This document shows positions 55,025 to 64,000 of a DNA stretch of 64,000 bases, in pieces. The DNA lies in NCBI GenBank assembly GCA_946902875.1, contig OX336349.1:14531891-14595890 (forward strand), given 5' to 3'. The notes below the pieces were generated by a model. The model ran no database searches and was not told the origin of the DNA. It saw only the letters and a list, made by a program, of their open reading frames with translations. Both the position numbers and the translations under genes were made by a program. The number at the start of each line of letters is the position of its first letter. Positions within the stretch are counted from its first letter, which is position 1. This DNA is from Nematopogon swammerdamellus (lineage: Eukaryota; Arthropoda; Insecta; Lepidoptera; Adelidae).

Positions 55025-55460
55025 GACACCAAGGCGAAATTACAAAATATTATCTGCAATCTTAGCCTGTTTTATAGGTACTACCATGGACGTTGCTCTG
55101 ATGAATTGGCTTCCCTCATCCCTCCTGCCCCCATCCGTCTCCGTCACACCCGCCGGACTCGCTCGGAACATCCATATGTTGTTGACACGCAACTTCTAAG
55201 AACACATCGTTTTTCGAAATCTTTCCTGTGTCGAACGGCGAAAATATAGAACGGTCTTCCGGTGAGTGTATTCCCCACCACCTATAACCTGGGAATCTTC
55301 AAAAGGCGTGTCAATAAATTAGACGACAACCTTTTTATCCGCCTCATAGCCGGCATGGCGCCTCTCTGAGCGTGGTTTCGCGAGGAATGGTGTTATTGGC
55401 TGTGTCTGATCTTCCGTTGAAGTATTGCGCACAGACACCCGCGCCGGCTGTCTATAAAAA
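55025..55460 (+). pseudogene. Second LINE type, C terminus and 3' trailer
   Basis: C-terminal fragment with RHTRRTRSEHPYVVDTQLLR, THRFSKSFLCRTAKI, then a TAG where Trp is expected, NGLPVSVFPTTYNLGIFKRR, VNKLDDNLF, and a natural-looking TGA after AGMAPL. The FxxRTAxxWNxLP..VF..YNLxxFKRRVN pattern is the end of jockey/CR1-like polyproteins. The trailer TGAGCGTGGTTTCGCGAGGA recurs at 25775-25890. The element starts immediately after the RTE-like tail, so one transposon lies against another. Confidence 0.78.
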
Positions 55461-55889
55461 ACAAAAAAAATTAGATCGTGTCGTCTCACACTTGCGGACT
55501 TACGTAGGTATCACATCAGCAGGCATAAATTATGAGTCGGCTGATGCAAATTGTGTTGATAATATTGCGGCAGAATTAGATTTTTTACAATATACGATGA
55601 CAGGAATTATGACCTTTTAAATTCTTTGCAACGAACGGTTAGATTTGAACGGTTAGAACATTTGAATGTTTATTATCGTTAGCTGTCCTCCAACCATCTA
55701 CTGAGATAAACAGAAGTCGTTCTCATTACAAGATGGATCAATAACATAAGTTTGTTTACAGAGATGTGAAAACATCCGATTGATAGGTGATGCAAAGTCC
55801 TCGAGACTTTTGCAATATGTACATCTTATGAAGAAATTTCATTGCTACAGTTTCGAGACACCATCGCTGATTTTTTTTTTATGTAAACC
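55461..55889. other. Unassigned AT-rich DNA
   Basis: No recognised feature. Confidence 0.4.
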
Positions 55890-56080
55890 AACATGGATGA
55901 CTGTGCCGAGAGACCAATGGTAAATTCGACAGAGCCAAAACAACCCTCCTCGCGAAATCACGTTCAGTTAGATGCCATGCCAGCAGATTTGCGGACTGTT
56001 GCTAGGCTGTCTAGCCAGTTAATACGACGTTTGAAGACACCCAGGTTAAAGAATTCGGTAAACACATTCGCCGGAAGCCA

Positions 56081-56106
56081 GTTCCACACCCTATAGGGTG
56101 TGGAAC
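56081..56106. repeat. 26-bp perfect palindrome
   Basis: GTTCCACACCCTA and its complement meet with no loop. It lies at the downstream (in LINE orientation) edge of the foreign stretch. Confidence 0.97.
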
Positions 56107-56145
56107 TGTCGTTTCTTTAAATCGTTTAATCGTTTATTTTTTAAG

Positions 56146-56177
56146 CTTTGTCGCACCGCTATAGCGGTGCGACAAAG
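56146..56177. repeat. 32-bp perfect palindrome
   Basis: CTTTGTCGCACCGCTA and its complement meet with no loop. It lies at the upstream edge of the foreign stretch and copies LINE sequence encoding LCRTA. Confidence 0.97.
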
Positions 56178-56300
56178 AAACGATTTAGAGAACCGATGGG
56201 TTCTCAAAAGCCCAATTTCAACAACAAAAGGGTCTCTCTGCGACAAGTCATGCGGAGATAGGACGGGAGGGATGCCAGTTTCAGAATATTTCAAGTCATT

Positions 56301-56480
56301 AAAACTTAGTATTAAAGCATTTAAGGATTCCTATATCACAAGGTACAACCGGTGGTACAACCCTGCGAAATACCTTGAATTAGGGTCACGTTCGAGAACT
56401 TGATTCCGCAACAAAGTTATTTTGGTATAAACAAAACATTATGACCATGAGTGTGTTGATATTATCATCGGTCCAATGAG
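56301..56480. other. Unassigned DNA
   Basis: No recognised feature. Confidence 0.35.
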
Positions 56481-56733
56481 GTCAGCCTCGGTAGCTCAGT
56501 GGTGCGGTCGGTCGACTGTCGATCGTTATCATCAGCGCACTTGGGCACGGTCAGTACTTGAATAGCTGACCGCTTGACCGTTTGAGGCTGACCGTAGTTC
56601 GGATTCCACGTAAAACTTCGACCGAAGGGAAGCACTGACATGGCACCTAGTTCGCCAAGGTGTTATGGGCTGACATCGTGGATGTTATAGGTGATACGCC
56701 AACCGTGTCAGTTTCCACTTTCCAAAAAAAAAA
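56481..56733 (+). repeat. SINE with body deletion
   Basis: The head GTCAGCCTCGGTAGCTCAGT and box B-like GTTCGGATTCCACG are present. At GTAAAACTTCGACCGAAGGG the sequence jumps to the tail, so the roughly 150-bp body is missing. The tail continues to GTGTCAGTTTCCACTTTCC and an A run. Confidence 0.8.
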
Positions 56734-57571
56734 CATTATAAAAAAAATTAGGGCATTATCCAATGATATCTGTAGCTCTGCATGGATGGTTACGTATGAT
56801 GAGGTTCGTAATGTCAGTCAACCCATTACACCGACCTCCTGCTGAAATAAGGGTCCATGCCATCTAATTATAATTGTTTACGAGTATATCCTGAAGCTAT
56901 CAATTGCTGTCAGTTTTTTTTAAATGAATTAAGAAATTAAGATTCTGTGATATTTTTACTCGTTCTCGGGACTTTGGGAGGTCATAAGACCTTTTCATGG
57001 TATTAACTTCATCGAATAATTTTTTTTTTCTAGAACAAGGATACATCGTAAAATTCAATAAATTTTATTTTGTGCTGATACAATCATATACAAAAAAGTT
57101 ACAAGGGTTTAAAGCTGGGATTTTGGTAATTTTCAAAAATAAAGAAAAAAATCGTATCTCGATACCACGTGACATCTGACAAAAGGTATCATGGTTCAAA
57201 ACATTGCAAATGACCCCACCTACCTACAAGAAAATTGTGTCGGTCGATGTGCCGAACACGCTGTATAAAAGGCGAGGCGAGGAGTCACTCGACGACAACA
57301 TCTCAAGGTGCAAGGGTAACTATTCCATTTCCGGTTTAAGTCATGGCCAGTTGGGCCAAGAATTAGGTACGTCAAGATACAGAAAATGAGATGTGTGTAA
57401 CAGGTGTACAGACATTTCAGTCATGGCCTTATGGTTTTAGTGCACTAGTGCACTATTACGTTATTTGGTACAAGCCAATTACTCGTAGAGTCAGTGAACC
57501 TGTAGAGCAGAACCTGTTTGCGGATTCAGCGCGCATTCCGCGCACATTTGCATATCGTGCGACAGCATAGT
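56734..57571. other. Unassigned DNA
   Basis: Frames of about 60 codons only. No recognised feature. Confidence 0.4.
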
Positions 57572-57579
57572 GGTGTGGT

Positions 57580-58206
57580 TAGGGTTACCAGATGGAAAAT
57601 TTAAAAGTCCTGACAAAAAGCCTAATTTCCATAGAAAAATCCTGATATTTTGTTGCAAACGTTATTAACTTTCAAATATTGGTTTATGCTTTGGCGCGGG
57701 ACTCCATTTTAACTCAATTTCCAAACTTCATTTCATATCAACTCAAACGCCACACAAAGATGGTAAAAATCTATATGTAGGTAATTTAAGCATACTTAAT
57801 TTGCCTAATATTACTAAAGTTGTTGGTAAAGATGATTAAGTTTCTGTTTAAGTTTATTTTGCTGTGTAATTTACTGTAATTAGTAATCATTACATTACCG
57901 TTTGTATAACTTTCTAATAATAAAAAAAATTCCGCCGCCGGCGCCGCCGGCGGAATTACCGTTTTTATTTTGATTTTGTATTAATTTTGTGTATTTTTAT
58001 TACTTTTTGTAAAATGTATATAAAATTAATATAAAAGTCTAAAAACGTGAATAAAGAGAAATACAAATACAAAAAAATTTTAAAAAATCTGCTGTACTTC
58101 ATTGAAAAATCGAAAAATCCTGACAGTTCCAAAATCCGGCCGCAATCCTGACAAGAGCCTAAAAATCCTGACATGTCAGGACAAATCATGACGTATGGTA
58201 ACCCTA
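57580..58206. mobile_element. hAT-like MITE, TAGGGTTACCA type
   Basis: 627-bp element with termini TAGGGTTACCA and TGGTAACCCTA, flanked by GGTGTGGT on both sides (57572-57579 and 58207-58214). The termini match the general hAT form. Subterminal regions repeat TCCTGACA-type words many times on both sides, as expected of transposase-binding sites. No transposase is present. The interior carries a GC-rich palindrome and a 10-bp direct repeat. Confidence 0.9.
57928..57957. repeat. 30-bp GC-rich palindrome inside MITE
   Basis: AATTCCGCCG..CGGCGGAATT with one mismatched pair, in an otherwise AT-rich element. ATTACCGTTT occurs before it (57894-57903) and across its end (57955-57964). Confidence 0.85.
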
Positions 58207-58214
58207 GGTGTGGT

Positions 58215-58377
58215 ACGCAACGCAACGCACGTGAGTCACTCCGCGCTGCTCGCCTGCCGTGTCGCGCCGCGCGCGCGGTTCAATATGTCGTCTCGCGCGG
58301 TCACGTGGCAACGGGTAAAGGCACTTTTAAATCTTTCCGGAGAGCTTCTGCAAACTATAATCTGGCGAAGCTTAAGT
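58215..58377. other. Unassigned CG-rich segment
   Basis: Short GC-rich stretch (GCGCCGCGCGCGCGG near 58263) between two MITEs. No gene recognised. Confidence 0.4.
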
Positions 58378-58726
58378 GAGGGGTATAGAATCAAAGAAAG
58401 CTCTATCAACTTTTGCAAATTTTTGGTAAATAAAAAAAAATGTTTATTCAGATCCAGTTTATTGTAAATGGCCCGGTACTTCGTTAGGATTAATGGAGCT
58501 ATCCTATTGGACAGTTTTGCTTAGTACTAGTTTTGAAACTAAACGTATGGATAGTGCTGTTTTTTAATGTTACTGTTAATTTCTTAACTATGTTTTTAAT
58601 GGAGAGAGCTGCTTTTGAAGCAGTTTTTATGACAATTCAATAGCCAATTGTATGAAGAAAAATTGTGCATTCTTAAGTCGTTTCGCCAAAAAGTTGTAAA
58701 GAGCTACCTTTGATTCTATACCCCTC
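58378..58726. mobile_element. MITE, GAGGGGTATAGAATC type
   Basis: Terminal inverted repeats GAGGGGTATAGAATCAAA..AGCTCT at the left and AGAGCTACCTTTGATTC..CCCCTC at the right (about 26 bp with mismatches). AAGT lies on each side (58374-58377 and 58727-58730), a possible 4-bp duplication. About 350 bp, AT-rich, non-coding. Superfamily not assigned. Confidence 0.75.
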
Positions 58727-58841
58727 AAGTATGCACAATGGAGCAGCTAGACATTAGACTATGGTACTATTTTCCAAATCGTAGAAATTTCAACACACAG
58801 TACCTACTGACAGTCAGCTTAATTACTAGGTTTTAGGTTTT

Positions 58842-59050
58842 ATTACTAGGTTTAATCCGCCCGGATTGGTACCACCGCACTGAATGAAAGGTCGGTCAAA
58901 ACGGCTATGTAAATAGTTTGTGTTTTCCGTCCAGTTCAGTGTAGCCGGCACAACCGAAGGGAAGCAGTGACGTGGCACCTAGTTCACCCGGTGTTATGGG
59001 CTGACATCACGGATGTAGTAGGCCAACCGTGTCGGTTTTCATAAAAAAAA
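58842..59050 (+). repeat. SINE body and tail
   Basis: TTTAATCCGCCCGGATTGGT, ACCACCGCACTGAATGAAAG, TTCAGTGTAGCCGGCACAAC and GGCACCTAGTTCACCCGGTG, then GTGTCGGTTTTCATAAAAAA. The head is absent. Confidence 0.75.
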
Positions 59051-59084
59051 CGATTATAAAACAATTACATGCATTCCTCCAGTC

Positions 59085-59335
59085 CAGTATAGCCAGCAAT
59101 TTAAAGAGGAGTCTTCAGTATGGCACCTCCTCGGAGATGATATTGGCTGGTCGGACTATGTGCTCTGGCCTCTCTGACTCAGCCACCTTAAATTGAGTGC
59201 GGTGGTACGAATCCGGACGGGTTGAATTGAAACCTACCACCTAGTAAGTATGGATAAGAAGGGAACGGACCTATATGTAATGTTTTAAGTAGAATCGGAA
59301 CCACGACCAGTCTGGACGGTCGAACGATCACCCAT
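59085..59335 (-). repeat. SINE, alternative tail, opposite orientation
   Basis: In the minus direction the body (TAGGTCCGTTCCCTTCTTAT, CTAGGTGGTAGGTTTCAATT, CGTACCACCGCACTC) leads into the tail found at 4010-4140 (CCGACCAGCCAATATCATCT..GCCATACTGAAGACTCC). It is tail-to-tail with 58842-59050. This links the alternative tail to the same body. Confidence 0.7.
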
Positions 59336-60094
59336 ACCATCCTGATTGTTCCCGAGTGTTTTTTTATAGAAAGACGGCATGTGACGCCGAGCCAACCGAA
59401 AAGTGTCTAACGACGCCCATGGACATTCGGTCGTACGCTAGGTTACGAATGCCATGCCGGCCTAACAGGTGCCTATTCAAGCCTTTCTTAAAGGACCCGA
59501 TACTAGGAGGGAAATATGTGTGCTCAATTTCTCGATCGATCGTTGATCCATCGCACCACCCAGCTAACGAGACTGATGAATATCATAATATATGTATCAC
59601 GATATAATATTTTCCCAAAATGTCTTTCTCATTATACTATAATTTAATCCTCTTGCTCGAGACACCATTGATGACTCAAACTTTTTCGATTTTCCCTGTC
59701 ATTCATTACACAGGACGGATGACAATTTCGAAGGCGCTATTAATTAAATGGATTACCAGGACACGCCGAAAATTCGCACCGTTCGCATTTTTCAATTCGT
59801 CGTGTAATTTTGATTTATGAATTAGGAATATAACGAGGGACAAATTTTCCTCTAGCGCTAACGAAATTATTGTCGCACTTTTATCGTAACACAATTTAAT
59901 ATTTCATCTGAAACAGGCTTCTACGAGTGTCGCCTGTTGGCGAAATATGAGAAAACTTTTATATATTTCCTTTCACTTCACATGTAGACTCAGCCACACA
60001 CGCCCCGTGCAGAGCTAGCAGCTCAGGTAGGTGACATTTAAATAACCTTATGAGCAAAATCTAGGTTATAAGATTGTTTACAGGAAAGCACCTG
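59336..60094. other. No recognisable gene
   Basis: GAATGCCATGCCGGCC near 59447 is also seen at 17896, possibly LINE-derived. The 83-codon frame at 59356-59607 lacks a known domain. Confidence 0.4.
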
Positions 60095-60260
60095 TTTTTA
60101 GGGTTCGGTACCTCAAACGAAGAAAAAACTGAACCCTTATAGGATCACTCTCGTGTCTGTCCATCTGTCACAGCTTATTTTCTCGGAATCTAGTGCACGA
60201 AAAAAGTTTAAATCTGGTAGGAATATAGAGTTTGATGACTCAATCACGAACGTATAGATA
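60095..60260. repeat. GGTTCGGTACCTCAAA repeat fragment
   Basis: TTTTTAGGGTTCGGTACCTC, AACTGAACCCTTATAGGATC and CTGTCCATCTGTCACAGC are typical of the dispersed family represented at 50494-50872 in moth genomes (from memory). The two are not directly alignable over much length here. Confidence 0.4.
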
Positions 60261-60456
60261 GAGTAAATACACAAATTTCAATGTTGGGGGACAAATTAGA
60301 AAGTTTAAAAAAATATTATTTTCAAGTGCATCATGTGACATATCAACGGAAGGGGCTCATTACTCGGCTCGTTATAAGAAATACAAATATTTTTTTTATT
60401 ATTTTAAAACTCACAGATCATTTCATTACACGAAATTCGAGCATTCTGCTAGCCAT
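60261..60456. other. Unassigned AT-rich DNA
   Basis: No recognised feature. Confidence 0.35.
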
Positions 60457-60670
60457 AACTGTAGGTCCCTTCCCTTTTTACTTTACTAGGTGGTAGGATT
60501 TAACCCGCGCGGGTCGATACCACCGCACTGAATTAAAATTATATATATAAAGTAATATGAAATAAATAGCCGGCAAAACCACGTGGAAGCACTGACACGC
60601 CACCTAGTTCACAGGTGTTCAGGGTGTTGCAGGTGATGTCGACAATCGTGTCCGTTTCCAAAACAAAAAA
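60457..60670 (+). repeat. SINE body and tail, decayed
   Basis: AACTGTAGGTCCCTTCCCTT, CTAGGTGGTAGGATTTAACC, GATACCACCGCACTGAATT and GGAAGCACTGACACGCCACC, then CGTGTCCGTTTCCAAAAC. The middle of the tail is replaced by an AT-rich stretch, and the head is absent. Confidence 0.7.
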
Positions 60671-62307
60671 ATACAGCAGCACCAGTCGCTCAGGGGAGTA
60701 GACATACATGTTAAAGCCCCCCTACACGCTGCCTCTGAAACTAAGCCTATTGTTTTCTACGCCAGGCGACGACGTTAGCCCGGAAGAGCAGGGGAATGTA
60801 GGTCGAGAAAATTGCCCCGAGAACGTATTGCAGGATTGACTCCGCGAGACGTGCGCGACTACGCTAGAAGATTCGCTGCTGGCAGAAGACTGGCAGACGT
60901 AGCGATAGTGGTTTTTGCGCTTTGGGGGTTGAAATGAAATCGTACGTGTAATCAAATTATGTGGATGCAGTATTTTGTATTGTGTATTTGTGGATGTTTA
61001 TTTTTTACTACTTTCCTACTTAGTTTGTAATGCTAATGAATGCCGTAAGACATTAAAATCGCCTTTTTGATCTTTTTCAAAACTGTTGCACAATAAAGTA
61101 TATTTTTATTTTTAACCGACTTCTTAAAAAAAAAGAAGTTTATTAAAATTATATTATTATTTAACACTTTCTAGTTCTAGTTGATTTTTGGGTGCAATGT
61201 TTTTTAAAACTGTTTTCTTTTTATTAGTATTTACAGTTGGAAATATCTATAAATCACGCGATGTATGCATAGTGATAGACACTCACGTCAAAAAATAAAG
61301 TTAACTTTAGAAACTTCGCTTTATTTATTATTTATTTATTTGTAGACAGGCGACAGGCGACCGGCGAACTTCCGCGGCCTGAGCTGTGAGCAAAAAGTCA
61401 CGGGAAACGAAGCCAGTAAATACTATATGATCATTGATCATACGAACTTCGTAAGTGAAGTTCGATCATTATTATATTTCGTAGCTTCATTCGACGATAT
61501 AATTCACACAGGTAGTCGCTTTTCCCTAAAGGCAACTCTCACATGATATTACATTTTTTAAAGGTATCTCAACTGAACTGACTAAAATCCAGGACCCGCC
61601 AAGCCCGGCCGATGCCTCCCCCGGGCACGCATTTGTTGCTTCATTCTTTTTTCATGCGAGACACGTCGCACTGTAACAACAGCAATGCCTAAACGAAGTG
61701 AAGGAAAACAAATAAAGTTTTACAGTGAAAAAAATCAAGAACATTCTGGAAGAAGACGACGCCGGATGATCGTCTAGATTCATCGGAGGACGAGCCGAAG
61801 ATCATTTTAAGTTTCGCCTCAAAGGCAAATAAGACCTTTAAGGACTAATACGGTCTAGAATGGAGGAAAGTAAGGATAGTAATAAAGATTTTCTGAATAA
61901 ATTGTTACGAATCACCGATGTTACTCGCTTGGGCATGCAAATTGGAAGTAGCAGAGCAAATATTCCTATCAAAGCGACCTGTTATTTTTGTTCTTTTATT
62001 AACTCTCTTGTTTCTTTAGAAACCTTTGTGAGTTTTATTAGGTATTATTCTCGTCGTATTCTTACAAAAACAATATGAGGAGAGTCACATCATTAGTTTC
62101 CTTCGCTCGCACAATTTGCATAGCTCGCTGCCTCCAAAAAATATTAAGAAATAAAGCTTTAGTAAAGTTCAAATGTTCGCTGAAAGATAGAAAAGGAAGC
62201 AACGCACATAACTAAACCAAATCAGGCATCTGCCCCAAAAGGATCCAGTAGGTAGAACGCGAAACCGGACACCGACCAGCGTGTATGAAAATCATTTATG
62301 AGTGTGG
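60671..62307. other. No recognisable gene
   Basis: Short frames only (60722-60955 minus, 61860-62078). GAACTTCGTAAGTGAAGTTC within a TGATCA-rich segment near 61440-61465 is a small hairpin. AACCGACTTCTTAAAAAAAA at 61115 resembles a dispersed-repeat end. Confidence 0.4.
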
Positions 62308-62400
62308 AAGAGGTGTAAGGTGTATCAGACAGAACCGTGGCACATGGAGATCCATTGTCTCTGCCCACCCTATTGAGTGAAAGGCGTGAACTTATGTATC
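62308..62400 (+). repeat. Fragment of GGGTAGGCAAAGAC repeat
   Basis: CCGTGGCACATGGAGATCCA and TTGTCTCTGCCCACCC..GTGAAAGGCGTGA are the complement of the family at 10450-10668 and 30425-30516. Confidence 0.5.
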
Positions 62401-62935
62401 ATATTATTAAGGCTAAAATAATACAGTAGTATTAGCAAGTCTAAACACACGTACCATCCGAGTTCTCCGCAAATCCAAATTTCACAGTAACTGTCACAGT
62501 AACGAACGACAAATAAATGTCACAGTAACGAACGAACAATAAATGGACAACAAGTCAGGACAGCAGACTTCAGATAACTGCTGCAGTTTTATCTGTCACG
62601 CCCAGCTGTGCAGGACTCTATTATCTGAGAATGACAAACCAGAACAAATGATTCATGGATGGATGCAGGATGGAGTTTTCATAATATTTATAATCAATTT
62701 GATTTGCACTGTAATTGTTTAGTTCTTATTCATTTTGATAGTCTTTATAACAAAACATCTTTAATTTTGTCATCTACAATCGAAGCAAACACTACAAGTA
62801 AAACGTGTACTAAGTCAAAAATATTCAAAGAGGGAAAACGCTATAGCCGTTCTGGAGGGAGACTATGGCAGCCTTGGCAGAACTGTTTTATCTTTATTTT
62901 TTTTTTGTTTTTTTACAAGAGTTTGACATTTGTAC
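62401..62935. other. Unassigned DNA
   Basis: A 20-odd-base unit around GTCACAGTAACGAACGA is repeated near 62500-62535. The frame at 62659-63048 runs into the following repeat and is not called. Confidence 0.4.
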
Positions 62936-63165
62936 ATATGTACATACATACCATACGCTGTATCCCGACAATCGTGGTAAGCAGAGCAATCGATGCTGTG
63001 CTGCAAAAACTCCGCAAAATTACAGCAGAAAACCAACCAATAATATAATGTAATACTTTGCTATACGGGGTATAGCAAAGTTTTACGACAAAATAATTAT
63101 CAAGCAGCAAGTAAGCACGAAAACCCACCGGCTCCATGAGTCGGTAGAAGGACCGCGCCAAGGTT
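62936..63165 (-). repeat. TATG-tailed repeat, decayed copy
   Basis: ACATATGTACATACATACCA, GACAATCGTGGTAAGCAGAG, ATCAAGCAGCAAGTAAGCAC and CATGAGTCGGTAGAAGGACC. Minus orientation, with a small TATACGGGGTATA insertion near 63062. Confidence 0.65.
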
Positions 63166-63938
63166 GACATTTGTCTCTAGTGTTGTCCCTTGTTGTTGAT
63201 ATAAATTTTTTTGTTATAGTTTATTTTAGGTAGTTTAGAATATTTATTTCTTTATTATCTTACTTTCCTTAATAAATAACATTTAGAATCTCCAGAGATA
63301 GCTCCACTATCTAATACACTAGTAGTCTACCAAAATCACCAGCGTATACTGAGCACTGATTTCGCCATAGAATGTTTACATTGATTAGACTAGCCTAGGC
63401 CTAACGCAATACAATTTCCATAGTGTCCGGAGTCCGGAGGCACAAATTATGCGACCACAGAAGACTTGATTTCACAACTACTAAGAGCATATGGTTAGTC
63501 TACATATGTACATACATACATAGACCTATCGTGGATGTGTCTAGAGCTTGGGCCTAGTTTGTGGTGCTTGCTCACTTCAACATCACGTCTTGGAGCAGCG
63601 ACACCAGTGAAGTCGACAATGTGATCAGTTTCGGGCGGATTTACGAGTAGTATGGGCTAATATAGGCAGTTTATATTTTTGGAAAATTGTTAATGAGAAA
63701 TTGTTACGAATACTTTATACCTGCATGATCATATTTTTGCACAGCAATCATAACACTGAATCTTTACCGAGACGTTGAAAGATGATCCTTCGCCAGAGCT
63801 TATCTTTATAGTCATACTACGAGTGATTTTGATAATACATACTAGACTTCCAATTAAAACTGTTTTGCGTTTGTGAACAAGTGCATTGATTTACACGTTT
63901 TTAACACTGCACACAATATGTTAGTTTCAAACTTCTTT
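63166..63938. other. Unassigned AT-rich DNA
   Basis: No recognised feature. Confidence 0.4.
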
Positions 63939-63993
63939 AAAGATACTTTAGTTTTATGCAAACTAATAGTTTGCATAAAACTACAGTATCTTT
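63939..63993. repeat. 55-bp palindrome with 3-base loop
   Basis: 26-bp arms, AAAGATACTTTAGTTTTATG.. and its complement, with one mismatch around an AAT loop at 63965-63967. It lies 7 bp from the window edge. Confidence 0.92.
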
Positions 63994-64000
63994 TCGGTGC

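Larger units (their letters stand above)
55890..56300 (-). pseudogene. LINE C terminus carrying inverted-repeat scars
   Basis: Minus-strand relative of the 55-kb LINE end. It reads FVVEIGLLRTHRFSKSFLCR TA, then about 70 foreign bases, then WLPANVFTEFFNLGVFKRRI and NWLDSLATVRKSAGMASN-stop. The foreign stretch replaces a few codons between CRTA and the Trp-Asn-x-Leu-Pro motif and holds two perfect palindromes (56081-56106 and 56146-56177). The copy is dead. Confidence 0.75.

Noticed and set aside
54527..55249. 240-codon open frame
   Set aside because: It is a chimera of an RTE-like end, a nested repeat and a second LINE end.
1..64000. CRISPR array, operon or bacterial system
   Set aside because: No spaced direct repeats or bacterial gene organisation. 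All content points to an insect nuclear genome.

Overview
This window looks like a transposon-rich, gene-poor stretch of an insect nuclear genome, most likely a moth or butterfly. That is an inference from content: AT-rich DNA, RTE-, jockey/CR1- and R2-type non-LTR retrotransposon debris, tRNA-derived SINEs, a mariner, several short inverted-repeat (MITE-like) elements and one short insect telomere-type (GGTTA)6 run. No bacterial or organellar features, rRNA, functional tRNA or CRISPR array was seen, and no host protein-coding gene could be recognised. Nearly all short open frames are uninformative or are pieces of mobile elements. The DNA could be intergenic or lie inside a large intron.

The one long intact gene (26424-29450, 1008 codons) encodes a single-ORF non-LTR retrotransposon polyprotein. 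In order it has an N-terminal PHD-like Cys4-His-Cys3 finger, a C2H2 finger, a reverse transcriptase with YLDD, and a C-terminal C-x-C/H/C knuckle followed by a PD-(D/E)xK restriction-like endonuclease. It may be a recent insertion. An 11-bp direct repeat sits 41 bp before the ATG and just after the poly(A) signal.

Layout. 1-10 kb: AT-rich unique DNA, a paired 304/313-bp direct duplication (4683-5733), tRNA-derived SINE pieces, a TATG-tailed repeat and a long hairpin (8597-8696). 10-15 kb: mostly featureless, with one 58-bp zero-loop palindrome. 16-17 kb: an internally deleted mariner with intact 25-bp TIRs. 18.6-21.4 kb: decayed LINE and LINE 3' ends. 21.6-25.1 kb: three foldback/MITE elements. 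26.4-29.5 kb: the intact retrotransposon. 30.6-32.0 kb: a 5'-truncated LINE nested in an older LINE tail. 33-46 kb: sparse, with hairpins and repeat pieces. 46-60 kb: densely layered transposons, including RTE-like 3' ends, SINEs (one flanked by 93-bp direct repeats), hAT-like MITEs with 8-bp target duplications, and a LINE copy carrying two perfect palindromes that look like template-switch scars. 60-64 kb: mostly unexplained, with a few repeat fragments and a terminal hairpin.

The most interesting signals are the intact PHD-RT-endonuclease element, very short (25-57 bp) insertions flanked by perfect 8-bp duplications, the long duplication around one SINE, and the recurrence of near-perfect palindromes with little or no loop.
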